Below, one piece after another: positions 30,286 through 39,506 of a DNA stretch of 64,000 nucleotides; position 1 is the stretch's first letter; every line of letters starts with the position of its first letter. Below the pieces are notes generated by a model. The model did no database searches. It was not told the DNA's origin and saw only the letters and a list, made by a program, of their open reading frames with translations. Made by a program: the position numbers and the translations under genes. This stretch comes from Bacteroidota bacterium (lineage in GTDB: Bacteria; Bacteroidota; Bacteroidia; AKYH767-A; OLB10), in contig JADJMG010000001.1 of assembly GCA_016709725.1 (NCBI GenBank), positions 744,001-808,000 of the forward strand. The letters are read 5' to 3'.

Positions 30286-30371
30286 CAAAAATAATTTAAA
30301 GTGGCAATAACAAACAATTCTATTCCCTGCTAACACTACTTTTCTATAGTATTGCCTCTATAAACACAAAA

Positions 30372-33197
30372 CTACTGTGCAAGTAAAAACAACAAAGCCG
30401 TGTTAATTAGAATGGCTGTCTTACTCCATGTGGCGAGCGAATTTCTTGTTTTGACCTCCACAAAATAACTTCCATTATAAAATCCACCCGGAATAGCACA
30501 CACACTATTTCCATCCTTCAGAAGTATACATTTTGTTTCGTGAACAACTGCATAAGGAGCCAGGGGCTGATGCAATTTTAATGTGATGGTATCGCAAGCA
30601 TTAGTATCTGTACTTACATTCGATAAATACAATGCGGGTACCATTTGTTGATTGGTAGTATACAGCCCCTCCACAAATAACTTCATTGGAAAATTAAATG
30701 TATTCACCAGAAAATTGGTTGATGAGAGAACACTATCGCAAGCCGTAATAATATTTATTTTTCCGGTGGTTGCTAATGCGGGAACAGCAGCCTTTATTTG
30801 TGTAGTGCTTACCACTCGATATCCAGTTAAAATTCCATTGAATCTCACTTTGGAAGCTCCAATAAAATTAGTTCCTGTAATGGTTATTGAATCTCCTGCC
30901 AAACCACTGCTTGGTAAAAACGAACTTATGCTAAGCGTGTTTCTTGATATGGTTAAATTCACCCCATTGTCATCGCCAATATCTGCAAAATTTGAACTTA
31001 CGATACGAATTCGATAACCTGTTCCTGCAGCTTGTCCCGTGGGTATGGTTCCAGTAATACTTCCACTTGTTGCTGTGCTCGTTAATGTACCAATGGTAAC
31101 CGGTGATGAGAATGAACCACTCGAATTACTTAATTGAATTGAAAAAACATTTCCTGCATTTAATGTAAGTGCTACTGATTGAAAGTTAACAGTAATAGAT
31201 GATCCAGCACAAAAAGCGGTTACCCCTCCCACAATAGTTGGTTTAATACTATCGGGAGTATACTGCCACATATCGGATTTAAAAGTAAATACTTCATCAA
31301 GTCCATTGGCAGCTTGAGCGACTTGCATTCCTCCGATCACATAGCCGTAACCGTTAGTTCCCAATCCCACACAACCTTCACGTCCTGCAGAGAATGGTAA
31401 GGTTGCTTTTTCAACCCAAGTGTTCGCAATAGGATCAAACTCGTAAAAATCTTTCTTAAATGCTGCGGTATCCAAATAGCCCGTTTGTAAATAACCACAA
31501 GCATAATATCCTTTATTGCCTATGGCAAATGCGGCTCCTGCATTACGTGTATTGATATTAAGATTTGCTTTTGCTGCCCATGCATTCGTTAGCGGATTGT
31601 ATTCATAACATTGTGCTGGATTGGATCCTAACGTTGACCCCGCTACGACATATCCTTTTCCGTTTATGGTAAATGCGCCTGCATTAAATCGTCCTGCAAA
31701 ATTTACGGGTGCCGAAGTTTTCGTGACCCATGAATTTGAACTTGGGATGTATTCATACCAATCGTTATAATAATTACTAATAGGTGCAACACCAAATCCA
31801 TAATACCCTCTGTTATCAATGGTAAGTGCAACTCCTCCTAATCGCGAAGGGCCTGTAAAATTTGCTACTTGAGTCCAGATACCACCATTCGGGTTGTACG
31901 ACCAACACGTATTAAATACGGCTTGCGTTTGATCGGATCCTCCTACTAAATACAAAATGCTATCCACTGTAAAAGAACTCGCGCTATATCGATTCAATGG
32001 AAACGAATCTTTGGCTGTCCAAATTTCTGTAGATGGATCATACAACCAAGTATCACGTCTAAACTTTCCAAACAAAGTTCCTACATTTAAATAATTGTAG
32101 TCGCCATAAACTCCAGGACCTATCCACAACTTATCATTTATTACACTTGCGCACATTCGAGAACGAGCGGTAGCTTTTGGTGCTATCAATTGTGTCCACG
32201 TATTCGTAAGGGCATTATATTTAATAAAAGAATTATCAATGGCATTTCCATTGCGAACACCAGTGAGAATATAACCTTCATTATTGATTACGAAAGAGGC
32301 GGATAAACTTAACGTGAAAGGCGCCGATGTTTTCTGCGACCAAACATCGCTCACATTATCATATTCATAACAATCGCTATAATAAAAGCTAGGACCATTG
32401 TCGTTTCCTCCTACCACATATCCTTTACCATTTAATGCAAATCCATTGGCAAAGATTCGAGCAGGAGCGGAAACAGGAAGTGAAGCTTTGATGGTCCAAA
32501 CATTCGCTGTAGTATCGTATTCCATCAAATCTTTTGATGGTCCACTCAAGGCACTTTTATATCCACAGGTAACATATCCTTTGGCGCCAATGCTAAAACC
32601 AACGGCTCCATAGCGTGCGTGTGTGCTAGTAAGTGATGCTTTTTGCAGCCATGTGTTTGTTGATGGATCATATCTCCAAAAATCAAATCGAACTAAAGGT
32701 GCATTATTTGAACTTCCACAGCCAACAAATCCATAGTTCCCGATCACAAAAGAAAATGGACTATGGCGTCCTGATGAGCCCATATCTGCTTTTTGCGTCC
32801 ACACATTCGTTAATGGGTTATATTCCCAAAGATCTTTAAGGTATATGTTGGTACTACTATTCGTTTGAATATAGCCCATCCCCACATATCCTTTTCCATT
32901 CACTGAAAAAGAGACCGAGCCAGTCCTTCCACTGATACCACAGTCGGCTACTCGATTCCATGTATTCCCCGCAGGTGTAAATCGATGCACATCATTTAAT
33001 GAATTAGTAAAATTTTGGCGACCTACACCATTTCCTCCAGCAATATATCCTTGTCCATTAATCTCAAAACCAGTGGCCAGAGTACGTTCTACATAATCTG
33101 AATGACCAATGGAAGGTTTCTGGGTCCAAATCCCTTGAGAAAAAACGCACAAAGTCATCAATAAAAAGAGGGCATTTAAAAATCCTATTTTTCTCAT
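30372..33197 (-). CDS. Secreted double kelch-propeller protein with Ig, TIG and ETWS C-terminal module
   Basis: 941 residues. Signal peptide MRKIGFLNALFLLMTLCVFS. Residues about 25-650 contain twelve kelch repeats of the form Y..GG ... EYNPLTN.W..KA, enough for two six-bladed propellers. Then an Ig-like module (FSIQLSNSSGSFSSPV ... GYRIRIVSSNF ... DDNGVNLTI) as in the 19213 protein, and an IPT/TIG domain (ISSFLPSSGLAGDSITITG, FIGASKVRFNG). The C-terminus (MKLFVEGLYTTNQQM ... YFVEVKTRNSLATWSKT) matches that of the 61720 protein. No classical T9SS type A motif, so the way it is exported or anchored is unclear. Kelch propellers bind proteins or sugars; no galactose-oxidase copper ligands were recognised. 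Confidence 0.8.
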   Translation of the reverse strand: MRKIGFLNALFLLMTLCVFSQGIWTQKPSIGHSDYVERTLATGFEINGQGYIAGGNGVGRQNFTNSLNDVHRFTPAGNTWNRVADCGISGRTGSVSFSVNGKGYVGMGYIQTNSSTNIYLKDLWEYNPLTNVWTQKADMGSSGRHSPFSFVIGNYGFVGCGSSNNAPLVRFDFWRYDPSTNTWLQKASLTSTHARYGAVGFSIGAKGYVTCGYKSALSGPSKDLMEYDTTANVWTIKASLPVSAPARIFANGFALNGKGYVVGGNDNGPSFYYSDCYEYDNVSDVWSQKTSAPFTLSLSASFVINNEGYILTGVRNGNAIDNSFIKYNALTNTWTQLIAPKATARSRMCASVINDKLWIGPGVYGDYNYLNVGTLFGKFRRDTWLYDPSTEIWTAKDSFPLNRYSASSFTVDSILYLVGGSDQTQAVFNTCWSYNPNGGIWTQVANFTGPSRLGGVALTIDNRGYYGFGVAPISNYYNDWYEYIPSSNSWVTKTSAPVNFAGRFNAGAFTINGKGYVVAGSTLGSNPAQCYEYNPLTNAWAAKANLNINTRNAGAAFAIGNKGYYACGYLQTGYLDTAAFKKDFYEFDPIANTWVEKATLPFSAGREGCVGLGTNGYGYVIGGMQVAQAANGLDEVFTFKSDMWQYTPDSIKPTIVGGVTAFCAGSSITVNFQSVALTLNAGNVFSIQLSNSSGSFSSPVTIGTLTSTATSGSITGTIPTGQAAGTGYRIRIVSSNFADIGDDNGVNLTISRNTLSISSFLPSSGLAGDSITITGTNFIGASKVRFNGILTGYRVVSTTQIKAAVPALATTGKINIITACDSVLSSTNFLVNTFNFPMKLFVEGLYTTNQQMVPALYLSNVSTDTNACDTITLKLHQPLAPYAVVHETKCILLKDGNSVCAIPGGFYNGSYFVEVKTRNSLATWSKTAILINTALLFLLAQ

Positions 33198-33397
33198 TTC
33201 AATTGATTTCAGATTGCAATTTAATAATTAATAATAAACTAGCAAAGTACATTTTGGCCAACAGGCTGAATTCCTAGATTTTATTCCGATTTTCCTTGAT
33301 GAAGTCTATGTCTGAAACAATTAGCATTCATAATAAAGGGCCAACCCTTCTCAAAATTTTCATGGATTTAATGGTGAAAATGAAAAAAGACTTCAAC

Positions 33398-33430
33398 AAA
33401 AAAGCCGACTCTTTTCGGAATCGGCTTTTC
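33398..33430 (-). terminator. Terminator of the ATP synthase operon
   Basis: On the minus strand AAAAGCCGATTCCG, short loop, GAGTCGGCTTTTTT: strong stem followed by T6, 19 nt after the atpG stop. Confidence 0.8.
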
Positions 33431-33448
33431 AAAATTTTTATATTTCTC

Positions 33449-34327
33449 TTATCCGTTTAATGCTTCTGCTCCTGCAACGATCTCTAAAATTTCGTTCGTA
33501 ATAGATGCTTGACGGGCTTTGTTGTATGTTAATCGAAGTTCTTTTAACATCTCTCCAGCATTATCAGTGGCCTTGTTCATGGCAGTCATACGAGCACCGT
33601 GTTCGGAAGCATGTGAATCCAACAAGGCTTTGAACAATTGTGTCTTCACCGATTTTGGAATCAATTCTAAAACAATTTCACCTTGCGATGGCTCATAAAT
33701 ATAATCGTTCTTCTTTGTATTTTCAGTTACAGGAGGCGGAATCAAGGGTAACAACTGTTCGTTGATTACATATTGAACGGCTGCATTCTTAAACTGATTA
33801 TAAACAACAATAACACGATCATACTTTGCTGCTGCAAAATCACTCATGATTTTTTCTGCAATCTTTGAAGCATTAATAAAAGTAAGATCTGCATAAATAT
33901 CATTATGATTTCCGAGATACACATTCGGATTCTTAGAATAAAAATCAGAAGCCTTTTTCCCAATGCACAAAATATTTACGTTACCCGCTTTCATTTGTGC
34001 GTTATACTCATTTGCCAACAAGGAATTAATTGCACGCATGATATTCGTGTTAAACGCACCCGCTAATCCGCGATTCGATGAAACCGCAACGATAAGTACT
34101 TTTTCTACTGGACGAACTTTAGCAAAGTTTCCACCCTCGCCCTCTTCCATGGAAGAAGAAAGATTCGCTAAAATAGAACCTAACTTATTTGCATAAGGAC
34201 GTAACGCTTGAATGGCATTCTGCGCGCGACGCAATTTAGCAGCACTCACCATCTTCATCGCTTTGGTGATTTGCTGGGTACTATTTACGGAAACGATTCG
34301 GTTTCGAACCTCTTTTAAATTTGCCAT
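33449..34327 (-). CDS. atpG: F1Fo ATP synthase gamma subunit
   Basis: 292 residues, the central rotor shaft of F1. N-terminal MANLKEVRNRIVSVNSTQQITKAMKMVSAAKLRRAQ and C-terminal ASEHGARMTAMNKATDNAG ... YNKARQASITNEILEIV are the two diagnostic long helices of the family; SSNRGLAGAFNTNI is the conserved Rossmann-like core start. Full length for Bacteroidota, with the usual insertion around residues 180-215. It is the last gene of the cluster here and is followed by a terminator. It is separated from atpA by a four-helix-bundle gene and two inverted-repeat elements, which is unusual because the two genes are normally adjacent. Confidence 0.97.
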   Translation of the reverse strand: MANLKEVRNRIVSVNSTQQITKAMKMVSAAKLRRAQNAIQALRPYANKLGSILANLSSSMEEGEGGNFAKVRPVEKVLIVAVSSNRGLAGAFNTNIMRAINSLLANEYNAQMKAGNVNILCIGKKASDFYSKNPNVYLGNHNDIYADLTFINASKIAEKIMSDFAAAKYDRVIVVYNQFKNAAVQYVINEQLLPLIPPPVTENTKKNDYIYEPSQGEIVLELIPKSVKTQLFKALLDSHASEHGARMTAMNKATDNAGEMLKELRLTYNKARQASITNEILEIVAGAEALNG

Positions 34328-34336
34328 GTTTATTTC

Positions 34337-34519
34337 AATTAAGAATTCAGAATGCAGAATTCAGAATTATTTATTTACTTTTTACTAACTAATAATTCTC
34401 GTCTTGGTTAAAATCATTTAGCCTCGTTCAGCGAAGAGAGGGGGCAATTCTGCATTTAGCCTCGCGCAGCGAAGAGGGGGTGGGGGCAATTCTGAATTCT
34501 GAATTCTGAATTCTTAATT
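34337..34519. repeat. MITE-like inverted-repeat element B
   Basis: 183 bp with 32-bp terminal inverted repeats (34337-34368 and 34488-34519; each aattaagaattcagaat.. ..cagaattcagaatt) matching at 31 of 32 positions. The interior carries two copies of a GC-rich word (tagcctcg..cagcgaagag, then a G run and caattctg). The right end overlaps the TAA stop of the four-helix-bundle gene (tta at 34518-34520). No coding capacity. Could act as a mobile element, an RNA stabilising hairpin, or both. Confidence 0.7.
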
Positions 34520-34868
34520 ACCTTGAGTTATTCCTCTTCGTTGAATTAATAATGCTTACCAACAATCGAATCAATTCATCCAAGTCCGCTTTCAGCTTTG
34601 GATCAATTTTCACTATTTTTAAATCTATAAGGGTCAACCAATAATTTGTTTCTTCAGCTTCTTTCAATGCTATACCCAATTTATTGATGAAATCTGCGGT
34701 GCTAACAGCACGTTGTGACTCATTAATATTGGCGCCAATGCTGGTTCCACTTCTTACTAATTGACTTGCTAATTGAAAATGCTTCTGCTCTATAACTAAT
34801 TGATGTAAGTCAAGAATTTTAGAAGCAAAATCAAATGATTTGTTAAGAACGATATTATCCCTTTTCAT
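34518..34868 (-). CDS. Four-helix-bundle protein (S23 / TIGR02436-like)
   Basis: 116 residues. The pattern FDFASKILDLHQLVIEQ ... QLVRSGTSIGANINESQRA ... FINKLGIALKEAEETNYWL ... LIRLLVSIINSTKR is the signature of the four-helix-bundle family first found in 23S rRNA intervening sequences and related in fold to the Avd protein of diversity-generating retroelements. Molecular role is unknown; family members are thought to bind nucleic acid. No reverse transcriptase or variable repeat is nearby, so a retroelement is not supported. The gene sits inside the ATP synthase operon, same strand, between inverted-repeat elements B and C, which suggests acquisition as a mobile cassette. Likely co-transcribed with atpA and atpG. 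Confidence 0.9.
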   Translation of the reverse strand: MKRDNIVLNKSFDFASKILDLHQLVIEQKHFQLASQLVRSGTSIGANINESQRAVSTADFINKLGIALKEAEETNYWLTLIDLKIVKIDPKLKADLDELIRLLVSIINSTKRNNSR

Positions 34869-34910
34869 TTTTGAATAGTTTGAAGCAAGGGTTTTGCGAA
34901 CTATCCATTT

Positions 34911-35069
34911 TAATTCAGAATTATGAATTCAGAATTATTATTTCTTGGAATATTTAAATTTATTCCTTTTTAGATTATACTTTTAATTACTCCGAAATTC
35001 CTAATTCTCCAGCCCGCGAAGCGGTAGAGGGGGGCAATTCTGAATTCTGAATTCTGAATTCTGAATTAT
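34911..35069. repeat. MITE-like inverted-repeat element C
   Basis: 159 bp; left end taattcagaattatgaattcagaatt, right end four GAATTCT-type units whose reverse complement matches the left end with about two or three mismatches. The interior near the right end has agcccgcgaagcggtagagg then a G run and caattctg, like element B. It ends 2 nt before the stop codon of atpA (tta at 35072-35074). Confidence 0.65.
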
Positions 35070-35071
35070 CC

Positions 35072-36652
35072 TTACGCAGAATATTTCTTAGTTAAATCTT
35101 TCGCTACTCTCTCCAACTCACCCGTCACTTCATCGTTAATCACACCTTTCGCTAATTGATCCAACACATTTTTATGTTGTGAGCGAAGTAAGTTTAAGAA
35201 GTCAGCTTCGAAATCTCTGATCTTTCTAACGGGTACGGCTTGGAGAAGACCTTTCGATCCGCAATAGATAATCGCTACTTGCTCTTCTACACGGAATGGA
35301 GAATATTGACCTTGCTTCAAAATTTCTACGTTACGTGATCCTTTGTCGATTACTGCTTTTGTAGCAGCATCTAAATCGGAACCGAACTTAGAGAAGGCTT
35401 CTAACTCGCGATATTGTGCTTGATCTAATTTCAATGTACCAGCTACTTTCTTCATCGACTTAATCTGCGCATTACCTCCTACACGAGATACCGAAATACC
35501 CATGTTAATAGCAGGACGTACACCCGCGTTGAATAAGTTTGCTTCCAAGAAAATTTGTCCGTCGGTGATTGAAATTACATTCGTAGGAATGTATGCCGAT
35601 ACGTCACCCGCTTGTGTTTCGATGATCGGAAGTGCAGTTAATGATCCACCACCTTTCACTTTTGATTTCAACGATTCTGGAAGATCATTCATCTGTGCAG
35701 CGATGCTGTCAGACTTAATCACTTTCGCCGCACGCTCTAACAAACGACTGTGTAAATAGAATACGTCTCCTGGATAAGCCTCACGACCTGGAGGACGACG
35801 TAATAATAATGATACCTCACGGTAAGCTACTGCTTGCTTTGATAAATCATCATAAACAACCAATGCTGGACGACCTGTATCACGGAAATATTCTCCTACG
35901 GATGCTCCAGCCATCGGTGCATAGAATTGCATCGGTGCAGAATCAGAAGCCGTTGCAGCAACCACTACCGTGTATGGCATAGCGCCACGCTCTTCTAATG
36001 TTTTTACAACGTTTGCGATCGTAGAACCTTTTTGTCCAATCGCAACGTAGATACAATATACAGGTTCGCCTTTATCGTAAAATTCTTTTTGGTTGATGAT
36101 TGCATCCAACGCCACAGCTGTTTTACCAGTTTGACGATCGCCGATGATCAACTCACGCTGACCACGACCAATTGGAATCATGGCATCAATGGCTTTGATT
36201 CCTGTTTGCAAAGGTTCTGTTACCGGTTGACGGAAAATTACTCCAGGTGCTTTACGCTCCAAAGGCATTTCAAAAAGTTCACCTTGAATTGGTCCTTTTC
36301 CATCGATGGGTGTACCGAGTGTATTGATAACTCGACCTAACATTCCTTCACCCACGTTGATGGATGCGATGTTTCCGGTACGCTTTACCATATCACCTTC
36401 CTTAATCGAGTTAGAAGATCCAAGTGTTACCACTCCGATATTATCTTCTTCCAAATTCAAAACGATTCCTTTAAGGCCGTTTTCAAACTCGATCAACTCA
36501 CCGGATTGCACCTTCGTGAGTCCGTAAATACGAGCAATACCATCTCCTACTTGAAGTACGGTACCAACTTCTTCCAGTTCAGCTACGGTTTTAAAACCTG
36601 CCAATTGTTGGCGGAGTATCGCTGAAACTTCGTCGGGTCTTACGTCTACCAT
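35072..36652 (-). CDS. atpA: F1Fo ATP synthase alpha subunit
   Basis: 526 residues, full length. Walker A is GDRQTGKTA (about residues 170-178), and the family signature PAINMGISVSRVGGNAQ lies at about 372-388; the DELSEED-equivalent C-terminal helical region is present. Non-catalytic nucleotide-binding subunit of the F1 hexamer; the catalytic beta subunit (atpD) is not in this window, as is common in Bacteroidota where atpD-atpC form a separate operon. Follows atpH by 81 nt. Downstream lies element C and the four-helix-bundle gene. Confidence 0.98.
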   Translation of the reverse strand: MVDVRPDEVSAILRQQLAGFKTVAELEEVGTVLQVGDGIARIYGLTKVQSGELIEFENGLKGIVLNLEEDNIGVVTLGSSNSIKEGDMVKRTGNIASINVGEGMLGRVINTLGTPIDGKGPIQGELFEMPLERKAPGVIFRQPVTEPLQTGIKAIDAMIPIGRGQRELIIGDRQTGKTAVALDAIINQKEFYDKGEPVYCIYVAIGQKGSTIANVVKTLEERGAMPYTVVVAATASDSAPMQFYAPMAGASVGEYFRDTGRPALVVYDDLSKQAVAYREVSLLLRRPPGREAYPGDVFYLHSRLLERAAKVIKSDSIAAQMNDLPESLKSKVKGGGSLTALPIIETQAGDVSAYIPTNVISITDGQIFLEANLFNAGVRPAINMGISVSRVGGNAQIKSMKKVAGTLKLDQAQYRELEAFSKFGSDLDAATKAVIDKGSRNVEILKQGQYSPFRVEEQVAIIYCGSKGLLQAVPVRKIRDFEADFLNLLRSQHKNVLDQLAKGVINDEVTGELERVAKDLTKKYSA

Positions 36653-36733
36653 TGTAATTTTTTATTATTAATGTTTGTTAAATTATTTCAATGAAGAATG
36701 ACATCCATAGAACATCATTCGAACTTTTATTTT

Positions 36734-37291
36734 TTAATAGTCTTTTACGTACAAGTTGATGTTGTACTCACGCTTCAGCATTGTAATCTTTCTGCTGATG
36801 CTTGTGTCATGCTGTTCATCACCTACCGTCAAAACAAATCCACCAATTAAGGAAGGATCTACTTCTTCGATCAACTCCACTTTATCTCCTTTTGATTTCT
36901 TTACTAAATTCAAAATGGTTTCACGCATCGCCGCATCCAACGCAACAGGAGTTGCAATATGAGCAGAAACGATTCCTTTATAATCCTTATAAAACTGGAT
37001 GTATGCACCAGCAATTCCATTCAAATCACTGGATCGGTTTTTGTCGATCACAATGTTCATGAAAGCATTGGTAAGTTCATTCACCTTGGTGCTAAACAAT
37101 GCTATAATGATAGCTGCCTTCTTATCACTCTGAACAATCGGATTTCGAAGCAAGGCCACTAATTCATGACTTGCTGCACACGTTGCGTGCAACAATTCCA
37201 TGTCCTTATAGATCACTTCGGCAACATTACGCTCGAGGGCCAATCCGAAGAGGGACTTGGCATAACGGCGGGCTACTTTTGATTCTATCAT
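36734..37291 (-). CDS. atpH: F1Fo ATP synthase delta subunit
   Basis: The open frame begins at 37339, but ATG 37291 starts the usual MIESKVARRYAKSLFGLALE and gives 185 residues, the normal length. The upstream 16 residues (MMNSREIKQEIRNKNK) are not family-like and look translated from the intergenic gap. The C-terminal motif VDPSLIGGFVLTVGDEQHDTS is the conserved delta/OSCP end. Part of the peripheral stalk linking F1 to Fo. Lies between atpF and atpA on the same strand. Confidence 0.95.
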   Translation of the reverse strand: MIESKVARRYAKSLFGLALERNVAEVIYKDMELLHATCAASHELVALLRNPIVQSDKKAAIIIALFSTKVNELTNAFMNIVIDKNRSSDLNGIAGAYIQFYKDYKGIVSAHIATPVALDAAMRETILNLVKKSKGDKVELIEEVDPSLIGGFVLTVGDEQHDTSISRKITMLKREYNINLYVKDY

Positions 37292-37361
37292 TTTATTTTT
37301 ATTCCTGATTTCTTGTTTAATCTCTCTTGAATTCATCAAAAGAAAATGAACAAGGCATTCA

Positions 37362-37856
37362 TTAATTCATCTTAACGTCTTTCAACATTTCTTGAACAAG
37401 CGCTTTTTGTTGTTCGTCGTTGCTTAGTTTTTGACGAATCATTTTCTCTGCAATTTCAATCGACAAATAAGCCACTTGATTTTTCAAATCTGTGATGGCA
37501 GCCATTTTCTCATTGGTGATGGCTTCACGCGCTAACGTAATCAAACGATCGCCTTCCACTTGTGCTTTTGCACGAGATTCGTTGATGATCTGATCCTTTG
37601 TTTCACGAGCTTCACGCAAAAGAACATCACGTTCGTTGCGCGCTTCTTGTAAGATACGCTCATTCTCAGCAGTCATGTTCGCTACTTCTTCCTTCGCTTT
37701 CTTCGCTGCATTCAATGCATCTGAAATAGAAGTTTCACGTTCTTTCAATGAACTAAGAATAGGTCCCCATGCAAACTTGCGCATTAAGAACACTACAATC
37801 AGAAATGAAATGCTCATCCAGAAGATGAGGCCGAATTCGGGTTTTACGAGTTCCAT
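37362..37856 (-). CDS. atpF: F1Fo ATP synthase subunit b
   Basis: 164 residues: one N-terminal membrane helix (FGLIFWMSISFLIVVFLM), the conserved KFAWGPI just after it, then a long charged coiled coil (RERETSISDALNAAKKAKEE...). Forms the peripheral stalk. A 147-nt gap with a hairpin separates it from atpE. Confidence 0.96.
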   Translation of the reverse strand: MELVKPEFGLIFWMSISFLIVVFLMRKFAWGPILSSLKERETSISDALNAAKKAKEEVANMTAENERILQEARNERDVLLREARETKDQIINESRAKAQVEGDRLITLAREAITNEKMAAITDLKNQVAYLSIEIAEKMIRQKLSNDEQQKALVQEMLKDVKMN

Positions 37857-37949
37857 AGTGTGTAGGAATAACTTTGTACTGTGAAGGTCGAAGCCGTAGC
37901 AGTAACGTTACGGTTTCCCTCTTTATATTGAGTAATAATTGTTGAATGA

Positions 37950-37985
37950 AAACCGGCACCCGACCAAGCGTCGTTCTGCCGGTTT
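37950..37985 (-). promoter_or_regulatory. Intercistronic hairpin between atpE and atpF
   Basis: AAACCGGCA (37950-37958) pairs perfectly with TGCCGGTTT (37977-37985); inside, CGAC pairs with GTCG. On the minus strand the stem is followed by TTTTCATTC, a short T tract. It could be a partial terminator or an RNA processing/stability element that favours the c subunit, which is needed in many copies. Confidence 0.5.
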
Positions 37986-38003
37986 TTAGTTTTTTACAAT
38001 CGC

Positions 38004-38264
38004 TTATTTGGTAAGGATTGCAAGCAGGCCGATTACCATCGCGAAGAAGGCAGCTCCTTCTACAAGGGCAGCAGCAAGAATCATGTTTCCGCGGATGTCG
38101 CCAGAAGCTTCTGGTTGACGAGCGATTGATTCAAGAGCAGATCCACCGATACGACCGATACCGATTCCAGCACCGATTGCAGCTAAACCAGCTCCCACTG
38201 CAGCAAGACCATAGCCCATTCCGATGTTCTCGGCAGCTGCTTGAAGTAAGATGTTTGATAACAT
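38004..38264 (-). CDS. atpE: F1Fo ATP synthase subunit c
   Basis: 86 residues, two hydrophobic helices joined by the polar loop ARQPEASGDIRG. Helix 1 is the glycine-rich GAGLAAIGAGIGIGRIGGSA. The ion-binding carboxylate is the Glu of ALVEGAAFFAMV in helix 2. The residues after the Glu (GA, not ST) argue for proton rather than sodium coupling; this is inference. Forms the rotor ring. Confidence 0.97.
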   Translation of the reverse strand: MLSNILLQAAAENIGMGYGLAAVGAGLAAIGAGIGIGRIGGSALESIARQPEASGDIRGNMILAAALVEGAAFFAMVIGLLAILTK

Positions 38265-38300
38265 TGTGATTTGTATTTAAGGTAAGTAATAAATTTTCTA

Positions 38301-39476
38301 TTAATGATGATGTTCTTCTATCGCCGCTCCAATATACACTGCACTTAACATGGTGAATACATAAGCTTGTAAGAAGGCAACTAATAATTCTAATACCGTC
38401 ATGAATACGGTGAAGACTAATGTCAATGGCGACACCGCTAAACCAACTCCCATTCCGTTTTGTCCGAAGATGAAAATCAAACTGAAGAATGCTAATGCGA
38501 TAATATGTCCCGCAGTAATGTTCGCAAAAAGTCGAATCATCAATACGAATGGACGTAAAAACACTCCTAGAATTTCAATTGGCGTTAACAATACCAACAC
38601 TCCTTTTGGAACACCAGGCATCATGAAAACGTGCTCCCAATAATTCTTATTCGCATTTACGGTTACAATAACAAATGTAAATACAGCCAAGGTCAATGCA
38701 ACACTAATGCTTCCGGTTAAGTTTGCACCAAAAGGAAACACTGGAATTAATCCCATTAAGTTTGCAATCCAGATAAAGAAGAATACAGTTAATAGGTAGG
38801 GTACATATTTTTCGTATTTGTGTCCAATACTTGGTTTAATTAAATCATCTCTTACAAACATGATGATGGGCTCCATCGCATTTTGCAATCCTGTTGGAGC
38901 AAGACCTTTACGTTTGCGAGTATATGCACTTGCGATATTTGTAAAAATTAAAAGCATCAATCCGCAGCAAATAAAAATAGAGGCTACATTTTTAGTGATC
39001 GAGATATCAAAAATATTTGCAGTGATTTCTTCATTAACGGTAGCATGGTGAGCATCCATCTCCCCCATTTCATTTACAGCAACAACCTTTTGACCTTGCA
39101 ACATATAACCGTTATAAGTTTTATGTCCATGCTCAAAACGAGAACTGCTAAATAGAGCCATTCCGCGATCCGAAGAATAAAGAATAATAGGAAGAGGAAT
39201 TTCAGTATGACCCCACAAATGCCAGCCATGAGCGTCGGCAACGTGTTCCATAATAATTTTTCCTGCATTTAATTTTTCTTCTGCATGACCAGCACCTGAT
39301 TCTGCATGATCAGTGGCTGATACTACATCGTCATGATGCTGTCCATCTGAACTAACCGCTTCATTTTGAGGTAATTGATTATGAGAAGAATCCTGCGCTA
39401 CGTTGATCGAGTAGATCAGCGTGAACATGGCAAATGTCAGGATTGATAGTAGTGCTAAACGTTTGTATTTCAACAT
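38301..39476 (-). CDS. atpB: F1Fo ATP synthase subunit a
   Basis: 391 residues, long because of an N-terminal extension with a hydrophobic lead (MLKYKRLALLSILTFAMFTLIYS) and a His-rich region, as is usual in Bacteroidota. The core carries the essential Arg in RPFVLMIRLFANITAGHIIAL (about residues 310-330), with five or six membrane helices, and ends in EEHHH. Provides the proton half-channels of Fo. First gene of the cluster here; no atpI is seen upstream. Confidence 0.95.
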   Translation of the reverse strand: MLKYKRLALLSILTFAMFTLIYSINVAQDSSHNQLPQNEAVSSDGQHHDDVVSATDHAESGAGHAEEKLNAGKIIMEHVADAHGWHLWGHTEIPLPIILYSSDRGMALFSSSRFEHGHKTYNGYMLQGQKVVAVNEMGEMDAHHATVNEEITANIFDISITKNVASIFICCGLMLLIFTNIASAYTRKRKGLAPTGLQNAMEPIIMFVRDDLIKPSIGHKYEKYVPYLLTVFFFIWIANLMGLIPVFPFGANLTGSISVALTLAVFTFVIVTVNANKNYWEHVFMMPGVPKGVLVLLTPIEILGVFLRPFVLMIRLFANITAGHIIALAFFSLIFIFGQNGMGVGLAVSPLTLVFTVFMTVLELLVAFLQAYVFTMLSAVYIGAAIEEHHH

Positions 39477-39506
39477 GATAGGCGTGCCTATGGGTTATTG
39501 AGGTCG

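Noticed and set aside
34518..34868. Diversity-generating retroelement with Avd-like protein
   Set aside because: No reverse transcriptase gene or template/variable repeat pair near the four-helix-bundle gene; its neighbours are ATP synthase genes.
35072..36652. Complete ATP synthase operon
   Set aside because: atpD and atpC are absent from the window and no other F1 catalytic subunit was seen.
37292..37339. Longer N-terminus of the ATP synthase delta subunit
   Set aside because: The extra 16 residues are not family-like, and the internal ATG 37291 gives the usual start and length.
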